DNA of 64,000 nucleotides from Muribaculaceae bacterium (GTDB taxonomy: Bacteria; Bacteroidota; Bacteroidia; Bacteroidales; Muribaculaceae): the NCBI GenBank assembly GCA_017557625.1, contig JAFYYG010000028.1:24629-88628 (forward strand). Direction: 5' to 3'. This document shows positions 8,387 to 15,731 of this stretch, one piece after another. Each line of letters opens with the position of its first letter. Within the stretch, counting starts at the first letter, position 1. A model generated the notes under the pieces. It was not told where the DNA came from and did not search any database. It saw nothing but the letters and a program-made list of their open reading frames with translations. The translations under genes and the position numbers were made by a program.

Positions 8387-9141
8387 CACGACTTATTTCT
8401 TGGAACGTGAACGGCCTGCGTGCCGTGGTGGGCAAAGACTTCGCCGAAACATTCAAGGCGCTTAACGCTGATTTCTTCTGTCTGCAAGAGACCAAAATGC
8501 AGGCAGGACAGCTCGACCTAGAGTTTGAAGGCTACCGCAGCTACTGGAACTATGCCGATAAAAAAGGCTATTCAGGTACTGCAATATACACTCGTCAAGA
8601 GCCGCTGAATGTGACTTTAGGCATTGGCGTTGACGAACATGACCATGAGGGTAGGGTGATAACTCTTGAAATGGGGAACTTTTACCTGGTAAACGTGTAT
8701 GTGCCTAATAGTCAGGATGGCTTGAAGCGCCTTGACTACCGCATGAAATGGGAAGATGACTTCAGGGCTTATCTGCTCAAACTCAATGAGACTAAACCTG
8801 TGATTGTGTGTGGCGACCTTAATGTGGCGCATCAGGAGATTGACCTCAAGAACCCAAAGACCAACCGCAAGAATGCTGGCTTCACCGACGAGGAGCGTGA
8901 GAAGATGACAACGTTGCTCAATGCCGGCTTTACCGACAGTTGGCGACATTTCAACCCCGATGTGGAGGGCGTGTATTCGTGGTGGAGTTACCGCTTCAGG
9001 GCACGCGAGAAGAATGCCGGCTGGCGCATCGACTACTTCCTGGTTAGCAACGATGCTCGCGACAAGATGCTCAACGCTAAAATACACACCGAGATTTACG
9101 GTAGTGATCACTGCCCAGTGGAGCTTGAAATAAATCTATAA
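8383..9141 (+). CDS. xth: Exodeoxyribonuclease III (AP endonuclease, ExoIII family)
   Basis: A 252-residue enzyme of base-excision repair. It starts MTRLISWNVNGLRAVVGKDF, with the conserved Asn of SWNVNGLR. FCLQETKMQ provides the metal-binding Glu, VCGDLNVAH the catalytic Asp-x-Asn, and the C-terminus ends with the GSDHCPVELE catalytic Asp-His. All hallmark residues are present, so the protein should be active as an AP endonuclease and 3'-5' exonuclease. The gene overlaps the preceding small membrane protein gene by 4 nt. Confidence 0.95.
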   Translation: MTRLISWNVNGLRAVVGKDFAETFKALNADFFCLQETKMQAGQLDLEFEGYRSYWNYADKKGYSGTAIYTRQEPLNVTLGIGVDEHDHEGRVITLEMGNFYLVNVYVPNSQDGLKRLDYRMKWEDDFRAYLLKLNETKPVIVCGDLNVAHQEIDLKNPKTNRKNAGFTDEEREKMTTLLNAGFTDSWRHFNPDVEGVYSWWSYRFRAREKNAGWRIDYFLVSNDARDKMLNAKIHTEIYGSDHCPVELEINL

Positions 9142-9150
9142 GTGTAAAAT

Positions 9151-9190
9151 GTTAAGTTTAAAGTAGGGACGAGACTGTCTCGTCCGTTTA
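9151..9190 (+). repeat. GGACGAG hairpin repeat, copy 1
   Basis: A perfect 8-bp stem GGACGAGA/TCTCGTCC (9167-9174 and 9178-9185) with a CTG loop, preceded by TTAAGTTTAAAGTAG. A matching copy lies in inverted orientation at 11471-11518. The two bracket the NagB-like/PIG-L gene. This copy may also act as a terminator for xth, though no T-tract follows directly. Confidence 0.8.
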
Positions 9191-9234
9191 CCATAGTTAT
9201 TCTAATAATTCTAGATTTTCTAGTTTTAGCAATA

Positions 9235-11223
9235 ATGAATATGAAATTTGACTTGAGTTCACACATAAAGCTTGAACAGGTGTCGAAGCGATGCTATCGC
9301 CCTGAGAGTGAGGTGGAGCTTATATCTCTCACGAGATATGAGAAGGTTCAAACCGAGGTTGTGGAAACGCCTCTCGAGGGTGCTGTGCTGGCTGCCCGTG
9401 AGGTGGTTGACACCATTGAGCGGTGCGTGCGGGAGAAAGGACGCTGTGTGCTCGGTCTTGGTGCTGGACGCTGTGCCATGGACGTGTACGGTGAGTTGGT
9501 GAAGCTATATTTTGCCGACAAGGTTAGCTTTAACAACGTTATAGTGTTCAACATGACGGAGTTGGGGCTTGGAGTACCTGTTGACGATGGTCAGAGCACC
9601 CTCAAACGCCTGAGTGATGGTTTTCTCAACAAGGTTGATATCCCTACCGAGAACATTCACACATTCAGCACCGAAGCCACCAAGGAGAATGTTTTCAAGC
9701 TCTGTCGAGCCTACGAGACCGAGATTGACGAATATGGCGGTCTTGACCTCGTGGTGTGCGAACTCACCAAGAATGGCGGGTTGGCGTTCAACGAGGCGGG
9801 CTCCACGAGCATGTCGTCGTGCCGACTGGTGTCACTCACTGGCGAGACGCGCACACGCATTGCCGACAGCTATCAGTGTGAGCAGTCGCCTAAGACGGCA
9901 GTGACGTTAGGCATAAGCAACATACTCAATGCCCATAAAATTATAAGCACAGCGTGGGGAGAGGGTAGTGCCAAAGCGGTGTTCAACACCATTGAGGGCA
10001 ATATCACCGACCAATATCCCGCATCGTTCCTGCAGATGCACCACAACGTGCAATTGGTTATTGACCTCGATGCCGCGTCGAGCCTCACCCGCATCAACTA
10101 CCCGTGGAAGGTGACGAGTTGCGAATGGAACCGCACCCTCCTGCGTCGTGCGTTGCTGTGGCTGAGCGAGCAGACTGGCAAACCCATATTAAAACTCACC
10201 AACAAAGATTATAACGATTATGGTTTGAGTGAGCTTGTGGCAGTATATGGCTCGGGATACAACGTTAATATTCAGATTTTCAATGATATACAGCGCACCA
10301 TCACGGGTTGGCCAGGTGGCAAGCCCAATGCCGACGACACCTATCGCCCTGAGCGCGCCAAGCCTTATCCCAAGCGCATCCTCGCCTTCAGTCCCCATCC
10401 AGATGACGTTATACTCGCTATGGGCGGCACGCTACGCCGACTTGTGGACCAGGGGCATGAGGTGCATGTCGCCTTTGAGACTTCGGGTGATATCATGGTC
10501 AACGATGAGGACATGAGGCGCTATGTGATGGTATCGAAACGGGCCGCCCTTAAGAATGGCTACTACAACGACAAGCAGCGTGCAGTGGTTGAGAAGATAG
10601 AGGAGAGCCTCAAGAACAAGACTCCCGGTGATGCCGACATCCCCGAGGTGCGTTTCTGCAAGGGTGAGATATTTGTGTGCGAAGGTATTACCAGTTGTCG
10701 ATATCTTGGAATAGATGAGAGGAACATTCATGAGTTGTCATTGCCTTTCTATGCTGATGCCCCCTTTGGCAAAGGGCGAGTCACCGAAGCCGATGTGCTG
10801 CCTATCAAGGAACTTATAGAGCGCATTAAGCCTCATCAGATTTTCTTTGCCGATGATCTCAACGACCCCTACGGCACTCACGAGCCAGCGGCCAATGTGG
10901 TGCTTGCTGCCATTGATGAGTTGAAAGACGAGTCTTTCATGCGCGACTGCCGTGTGTGGATGTATCGTGGGTTGTGGGCAGAGTGGGACATTGACCACAT
11001 CGAGATGGCAGTGCCTATTAGCCCAGAGGAGTTCCAATACAAGCGTGACGCCATCCTCAAGCATCAGTCGCAGGTGCATGACGCACCGTTCATCGACCCC
11101 GAAGACGAAGACCTCAATTGGCAACGCGTCCTCAAGCGCAACCAAGAGACCGCAGAGCTCTACAGCCGCCTCGGCCTTGCCAGCTACGAGGCGATAGAGG
11201 CGTTTGTGCAGTACAATCCTTAA
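9235..11223 (+). CDS. NagB-like isomerase domain fused to PIG-L/LmbE-type deacetylase
   Basis: A 662-residue two-domain protein of the long Bacteroidetes family usually labelled glucosamine-6-phosphate deaminase. Residues about 50-270 form a NagB/6-phosphogluconolactonase-like Rossmann domain. Residues about 380-650 are a PIG-L metal-dependent N-deacetylase with the zinc motif SPHPDDVILAMGG and the second motif DDLNDPYGTHE. The PIG-L domain looks intact. In the NagB domain the usual active-site words are altered: NMDEY is NMTEL and DGHIAFNEP is NGGLAFNEA. Deaminase activity is therefore doubtful, and a sensing or deacetylase role is an alternative. It has a strong terminator downstream and lies between two oppositely oriented hairpin repeats. 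Confidence 0.85.
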   Translation: MNMKFDLSSHIKLEQVSKRCYRPESEVELISLTRYEKVQTEVVETPLEGAVLAAREVVDTIERCVREKGRCVLGLGAGRCAMDVYGELVKLYFADKVSFNNVIVFNMTELGLGVPVDDGQSTLKRLSDGFLNKVDIPTENIHTFSTEATKENVFKLCRAYETEIDEYGGLDLVVCELTKNGGLAFNEAGSTSMSSCRLVSLTGETRTRIADSYQCEQSPKTAVTLGISNILNAHKIISTAWGEGSAKAVFNTIEGNITDQYPASFLQMHHNVQLVIDLDAASSLTRINYPWKVTSCEWNRTLLRRALLWLSEQTGKPILKLTNKDYNDYGLSELVAVYGSGYNVNIQIFNDIQRTITGWPGGKPNADDTYRPERAKPYPKRILAFSPHPDDVILAMGGTLRRLVDQGHEVHVAFETSGDIMVNDEDMRRYVMVSKRAALKNGYYNDKQRAVVEKIEESLKNKTPGDADIPEVRFCKGEIFVCEGITSCRYLGIDERNIHELSLPFYADAPFGKGRVTEADVLPIKELIERIKPHQIFFADDLNDPYGTHEPAANVVLAAIDELKDESFMRDCRVWMYRGLWAEWDIDHIEMAVPISPEEFQYKRDAILKHQSQVHDAPFIDPEDEDLNWQRVLKRNQETAELYSRLGLASYEAIEAFVQYNP

Positions 11224-11250
11224 GGTGTTAAAATAACGAAAAAAAGGATG

Positions 11251-11283
11251 AGGGTGGCAGAGGTTGCCACTCTTTCTTTTTTT
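11251..11283 (+). terminator. Intrinsic terminator of the NagB-like/PIG-L gene
   Basis: Stem AGGGTGGCA/TGCCACTCT (one G-T pair) with loop GAGGT, followed by a T-rich run at 11271-11283. It begins 28 nt after the stop codon. Confidence 0.85.
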
Positions 11284-11348
11284 AAGGTCTTTTGCAGTGA
11301 TTTACGTGGTGTTGCATTAAAATTGTTAATAACTTATTTGGGAAAAAT

Positions 11349-11380
11349 TTTGCGGGTGGGATTGTTTTGCTGTAACTTTA
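11349..11380 (+). promoter_or_regulatory. Possible dnaE promoter
   Basis: TTTG at 11349-11352, 20 nt, then TAACTTTA at 11373-11380, one base from the TAnnTTTG consensus. The implied leader of about 140 nt would include the hairpin repeat at 11471. Confidence 0.4.
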
Positions 11381-11470
11381 CACTCGCAAAAAAGCGTCAA
11401 AAAATGATGTCCTTGCCGCCTAAAAAGTGAGGACACATTGATTTGCCCGCTAATATTTGATTCTAGACAA

Positions 11471-11518
11471 ATAACGGACGAGGTAGGCCTCGTCCCTACT
11501 TAACACTTAAAACTTAGC
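11471..11518 (-). repeat. GGACGAG hairpin repeat, copy 2 (inverted relative to copy 1)
   Basis: Stem GGACGAGG/CCTCGTCC (11476-11483 and 11488-11495), loop TAGG, followed by CTACTTAACACTTAAAAC, which is the reverse complement of the flank of copy 1. Flanks plus stem match copy 1 closely. The stem base that differs is compensated on both sides, so the hairpin is conserved rather than the sequence. Confidence 0.8.
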
Positions 11519-11526
11519 ACTTATAT

Positions 11527-14500
11527 ATGTTTCCGTTCATTCATCTTCACGTTCACTCCCAGTATTCGCTTCTTGATGGCCAGGCACCCGTTAAGGGGAT
11601 AGTTGACAAGGCTATCGACAACGGCATGCGTGGCGTGGCTCTCACCGACCACGGCAATATGTTTGGCATCAAGGAACTTCACGACTATGTAAATAAAAAG
11701 AATTCTGACGTAAATGGCACCATCAAGGAACTCAAGAAAAAGCTCGAGGAAGAGCAGGCAAAGGAGACTCCTGATGCTGATGTGATCGCAAACCTCAAAA
11801 TTGACCTCAACGAGCAAGAAAGCAAGCTGTTCAAGCCAATCTTTGGCTGTGAAGCCTACGTTGCCAACGAGGATATGCATTCCCACACCGACAAACGCGA
11901 CATTGGCCGTCACCTCATTCTTCTCGCCAAGAACTTGCAGGGCTACCACAACCTCATCAAGATAGTGTCGAAGGCGTGGACCGATGGTTTCTATAGCCAC
12001 CCACGCACCGACCATAACGAGCTTGCAGCGCATCACGAGGGCGTGATTTGCTGCTCGGCGTGTCTCGGTGGCGAGGTGCCGCAACTCATCATGAACGGCG
12101 ACATCAATGGCGCCCGTGAGGCGATTAAGTGGTATAAGGGTGTGTTTGGTGATGACTATTACCTAGAACTTCAGCGCCACAAAGCAACTGTGCCTAATGC
12201 CAACCACGAGACATTCCAAAAGCAGCAGGAGGTGAATGCCGTGCTGTTGCAGTTGAGCAAAGAACTTGGCGTGAAAGTTATATGTACCAATGACTCCCAC
12301 TTCCTCAACGAAGACGATGCCGACGCCCACGAGCGCTTGGTGATGCTATCAACCGGACGCCGCATGAGCGACGAGCATTCTCTGCTCTACACCAAGCAGG
12401 AGTGGTTCAAGACCCAGGAGGAGATGAACGAGCTCTTTGCCGACGTTCCCGAGGCGTTGCAGAACACAATGGAGATTCTCGACAAAGTGGAGATTTACTC
12501 AATCAATCATGCTCCCATTCTTCCCGATTTCCCGCTTCCCGACGGCTTTGACAACGAAGACGACTATCTGCGCTATCTCGTGTATGAGGGCGCGAAGGAG
12601 CGTTGGCCCGATATGGACGATGAGCATCGCGAGCGCATCGACTTCGAGCTTGAGACCATTAAGAAGATGGGGTTCCCTGGCTACTTCCTCATCGTGCAGG
12701 ACTACATCCGTGTGGCACCATCGTTAGGTTGTACAGTGGGCCCAGGCCGTGGCTCGGCAGCTGGCTCAGCTGTGGCCTACTGCTTGGGAATCACCAAGAT
12801 AGACCCCATTAAATATGACTTGCTGTTTGAGCGCTTCTTGAATCCCGACCGCATCTCGTTACCCGATATTGACGTGGATTTTGATGACGATGGTCGAGCC
12901 GCTGTGCTCAAGTATGTGACCGAGAAATATGGTGCCGAGAAGGTTGCTCACATCATCACCTATGGAACAATGGCTGCAAAGATGGCTATAAAAGACGTGG
13001 CACGTGTCCACGACCTTCCTATTCCCGAAAGTAACCGCTTGGCAAACTTCATCCCCTCCCGTCCCAACGATATGCCCGAGGATGAGAAAGGCAAGAATTA
13101 TAAAATCACCATAAAAAATTGCCTCAAATGCTTTCCAGAGTTCCGCCAAGAACTCGAAAACCCTAACCCCATTGTGGGCGACACCATCAGGTATGCCGAG
13201 AAACTTGAGGGTAATGTGCGAGGCACTGGCGTTCATGCCTGCGGTGTGATTATCGGCCGTGACGACATTACCGACTGGGTGCCAGTGAGTACCGCTGTGG
13301 ATAAGGAAGACAAGGAAGGCGCACGCATCGTGGTTACACAATATGAGGGTAGTGTGATAGAGGAGACAGGTCTTATCAAGATGGACTTCTTAGGGCTGAA
13401 AACGCTGTCTATCATAAAAGACGCATTGGCAAATATCAAGCAGACTCACGGCATCGATATAGACATCGAGAAGATTCCTATCGATGATCCCAAAACCTAC
13501 CAGCTGTATTGTGAAGGCAAGACCACGGGAACATTCCAGTTTGAGTCGGCAGGTATGCAGAAGTACCTCATGGAGCTTCAGCCCAGTACATTTGAAGATT
13601 TGATTGCGATGAATGCCCTCTACCGTCCTGGTCCAATGGCTTATATCCCGCAGTTCATCGCGCGCAAACACGGTCGTGACCCCATTACCTATGATTTCCC
13701 CGAAATGGAGAAATATTTGAAGGACACCTATGGTATTACGGTCTATCAGGAGCAGGTGATGCTCTTGTCGCGACTGTTGGCTGGCTTCTCACGTGGCGAG
13801 AGCGACGTGCTGCGCAAGGCGATGGGCAAGAAGCAGAAAGACAAGCTCGACAAACTCAAACCCAAGTTCATCAAGGGCGGTGAGGAGCGAGGCCATGACA
13901 CCAAGACGCTAGAGAAGATTTGGAGTGACTGGGAGGCTTTTGCATCCTATGCCTTCAACAAGAGCCATGCCACCTGCTACAGTTGGATAGCCTATCAAAC
14001 CGCTTATCTTAAAGCCAATTATCCCAGCGAGTACATGGCAGCCGTGCTAAGCCGCTCGGGCGATGTGGAGAAGATGACCAAGTTTATGGACGAGTGTAAG
14101 GCGATTGGTGTGAAGGTCATGGGACCTGACATCAACGAGAGCTTCAAATCCTTTAGTGCCAATAAGGAAGGCATTATCCGTTTTGGCCTTAACGGCATCA
14201 AGGGCTTTGGTTCAAATTCGGTAGATGCAATCATTGATGAGCGTGAGAAGAACGGACCGTTTAAAGATATCTATGATGTGGTGGAGCGTGTGAACCTATC
14301 GGCGTGCAACCGTCGTGCCATTGAGTCGCTGGCACTCTCGGGGGCTTTCGACAGTTTTGGCGTGCAGCGTGAGGCGTTCTTCGAGAAGAACACAAAGGGA
14401 GAGGACTTTAGCGAGGTGCTTGTGAGATATGGCCAGCAATACCAGCAAGACAAGAGCAGCCAAGTCAATAGCCTCTTTGGTGACATGATGGACTCCTTTA

Positions 14501-15177
14501 CCTCCAAGCCCACCATCCCTAAAGCTGAAGCATGGCCCAATATGGAACGCCTGTCGCGTGAGCGCGAACTGGTGGGCATCTATCTATCGGCTCATCCTCT
14601 TGATCCATTCTTCATGGAGATGAAGTTTGGCTGTACGTCAACTATCAAGAACTTCGTTGAGACGGGCGAGAGCCATTTAGGTCAAGAATATGTCCTTGGC
14701 GGCGTGGTAACAGACTACACAGAGCGTCCCTCTAAGCGCGGCAACAACTTTGGCATTCTTAAGATTGAGGACAAGACAGGCAGCACCGAGTTCATGCTCT
14801 TTGACAAGGTATTTGCCGAATATCGAAACTACTGCATTCCTGGCACGGCTATTGCAGTGAAATGCAAGTATGAGATGAACACTTATAGTAATAAGGTGGC
14901 TCTCAGAGTTAGCAGCATAGCCTTCCTTAAGGATCTTAAGGGTAAAATGGTTCAGAGTATCGTCATCAGTCTCAATGAGAAACAGTTGCAGTTTAGCGGC
15001 ATAATGCTTGAGCAGTTAAAAGCAAAATCTGACACTAAATGCGACCTGGTATTCAAAATACACGACTTGGAGACCAACCGATATGTTGAGATGAAGTCGA
15101 AGTTCAAAATTCCACTTACGCGGGAGTTTATTGAGCAACTTGATGAATTGGGAATAAAATATAAAGTTGAAGTATAG
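11527..15177 (+). CDS. dnaE: DNA polymerase III alpha subunit
   Basis: A 1216-residue replicative polymerase. The N-terminal PHP domain begins FIHLHVHSQYSLLDGQAP and includes ALTDHGNMFG. The palm carries PDIDVDF with catalytic Asp447 and Asp449, and the third Asp lies in FEDLIAMNALYRPGP (Asp691). The helix-hairpin-helix region (FGLNGIKGFGSNSVDAI) and the C-terminal OB fold (about residue 1050 on) are present. There is no exonuclease insertion, so this is DnaE rather than PolC. Length is typical. The ATG at 11527 sits immediately before the PHP domain, as in other Bacteroidetes DnaE proteins. Confidence 0.97.
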   Translation: MFPFIHLHVHSQYSLLDGQAPVKGIVDKAIDNGMRGVALTDHGNMFGIKELHDYVNKKNSDVNGTIKELKKKLEEEQAKETPDADVIANLKIDLNEQESKLFKPIFGCEAYVANEDMHSHTDKRDIGRHLILLAKNLQGYHNLIKIVSKAWTDGFYSHPRTDHNELAAHHEGVICCSACLGGEVPQLIMNGDINGAREAIKWYKGVFGDDYYLELQRHKATVPNANHETFQKQQEVNAVLLQLSKELGVKVICTNDSHFLNEDDADAHERLVMLSTGRRMSDEHSLLYTKQEWFKTQEEMNELFADVPEALQNTMEILDKVEIYSINHAPILPDFPLPDGFDNEDDYLRYLVYEGAKERWPDMDDEHRERIDFELETIKKMGFPGYFLIVQDYIRVAPSLGCTVGPGRGSAAGSAVAYCLGITKIDPIKYDLLFERFLNPDRISLPDIDVDFDDDGRAAVLKYVTEKYGAEKVAHIITYGTMAAKMAIKDVARVHDLPIPESNRLANFIPSRPNDMPEDEKGKNYKITIKNCLKCFPEFRQELENPNPIVGDTIRYAEKLEGNVRGTGVHACGVIIGRDDITDWVPVSTAVDKEDKEGARIVVTQYEGSVIEETGLIKMDFLGLKTLSIIKDALANIKQTHGIDIDIEKIPIDDPKTYQLYCEGKTTGTFQFESAGMQKYLMELQPSTFEDLIAMNALYRPGPMAYIPQFIARKHGRDPITYDFPEMEKYLKDTYGITVYQEQVMLLSRLLAGFSRGESDVLRKAMGKKQKDKLDKLKPKFIKGGEERGHDTKTLEKIWSDWEAFASYAFNKSHATCYSWIAYQTAYLKANYPSEYMAAVLSRSGDVEKMTKFMDECKAIGVKVMGPDINESFKSFSANKEGIIRFGLNGIKGFGSNSVDAIIDEREKNGPFKDIYDVVERVNLSACNRRAIESLALSGAFDSFGVQREAFFEKNTKGEDFSEVLVRYGQQYQQDKSSQVNSLFGDMMDSFTSKPTIPKAEAWPNMERLSRERELVGIYLSAHPLDPFFMEMKFGCTSTIKNFVETGESHLGQEYVLGGVVTDYTERPSKRGNNFGILKIEDKTGSTEFMLFDKVFAEYRNYCIPGTAIAVKCKYEMNTYSNKVALRVSSIAFLKDLKGKMVQSIVISLNEKQLQFSGIMLEQLKAKSDTKCDLVFKIHDLETNRYVEMKSKFKIPLTREFIEQLDELGIKYKVEV

Positions 15178-15222
15178 GTTATTGTTCAGGGGTTATAGGT
15201 TATTGTTTAGGGGTTATTGTTT
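15175..15222. repeat. Direct repeat GGTTATTGTTYAGGGGTTAT after dnaE
   Basis: Two adjacent near-identical copies of a roughly 20-nt unit (GGTTATTGTTCAGGGGTTAT and the same with TTTAG) plus a third partial unit. No function is apparent. Confidence 0.7.
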
Positions 15223-15267
15223 TTTATTATAGTTTGAAGATTTTAAAAATAAATGATTATAAATATC

Positions 15268-15314
15268 GTTCAGCGGTTTTTTGTGACATTATGACAGTAC
15301 AGAAATAGCTGAAC
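15268..15314 (+). other. Inverted repeat in the trxA leader
   Basis: GTTCAGC at 15268-15274 pairs perfectly with GCTGAAC at 15308-15314 across a 33-nt loop, just upstream of the trxA start (15333). It may be a leader stem-loop; a 7-bp arm alone is weak evidence. Confidence 0.3.
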
Positions 15315-15332
15315 ACAAAACAAAAAACAATT

Positions 15333-15647
15333 ATGGCAAAAGAATTTAACGACAACAACATCAATGAGATTATCCAATCGGGCAAACCCGTAGTAGTTGA
15401 TTTCTGGGCAGAGTGGTGCGGACCTTGCAAGGCTGTGTCGCCCATCATAGACGAGCTGGCTCAGGAGTATGAGGGTAAAGTGGAGATTGGCAAGTACGAC
15501 GTTGACGAGGGCGGCGACTTCATGGCAGAGTACGGTATCCGTAACATCCCCACCATCCTTTTTTTCAAGAATGGCGAATTACAAGACCGCAACGTGGGCT
15601 CTATCGCCAAAGACGCTCTCAAGGCTAAGGTAGAGGCTCTGCTGTAA
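15333..15647 (+). CDS. trxA: Thioredoxin
   Basis: A 104-residue cytoplasmic thioredoxin, a disulfide reductase recycled by thioredoxin reductase. The active site WAEWCGPCK has Cys29 and Cys32, and the cis-Pro motif is RNIPTILFF. There is no signal peptide, in contrast to the exported thioredoxin at 35673. It is a single gene ending at a strong hairpin shared with the convergent phosphodiesterase gene. Confidence 0.95.
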   Translation: MAKEFNDNNINEIIQSGKPVVVDFWAEWCGPCKAVSPIIDELAQEYEGKVEIGKYDVDEGGDFMAEYGIRNIPTILFFKNGELQDRNVGSIAKDALKAKVEALL

Positions 15648-15670
15648 TTCACTTGTTGCTATGGCAAGAT

Positions 15671-15715
15671 ATCAAGAGGTGACATTTCGTTGAATGCCAC
15701 CTCTTGATGTTAATA
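15671..15715. terminator. Bidirectional terminator between trxA and the GDPD gene
   Basis: An 11-bp perfect stem ATCAAGAGGTG/CACCTCTTGAT, extended by CATT/AATG beyond a single mismatch, around the loop TCGTTG. It lies between two convergent stop codons. Confidence 0.8.
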
Positions 15716-15731
15716 TATTGTTGTCTTTTAA

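Noticed and set aside
8617-9111. Minus-strand frame of 164 codons inside xth
   Set aside because: It is antisense to an intact exonuclease III gene.
11248-11430. Short open frame after the NagB-like/PIG-L gene
   Set aside because: It starts inside the intrinsic terminator hairpin, and its composition and product resemble nothing known.
12859-13341. Minus-strand frame of 160 codons inside dnaE
   Set aside because: It is antisense to the polymerase palm domain; no homology or start context supports it.
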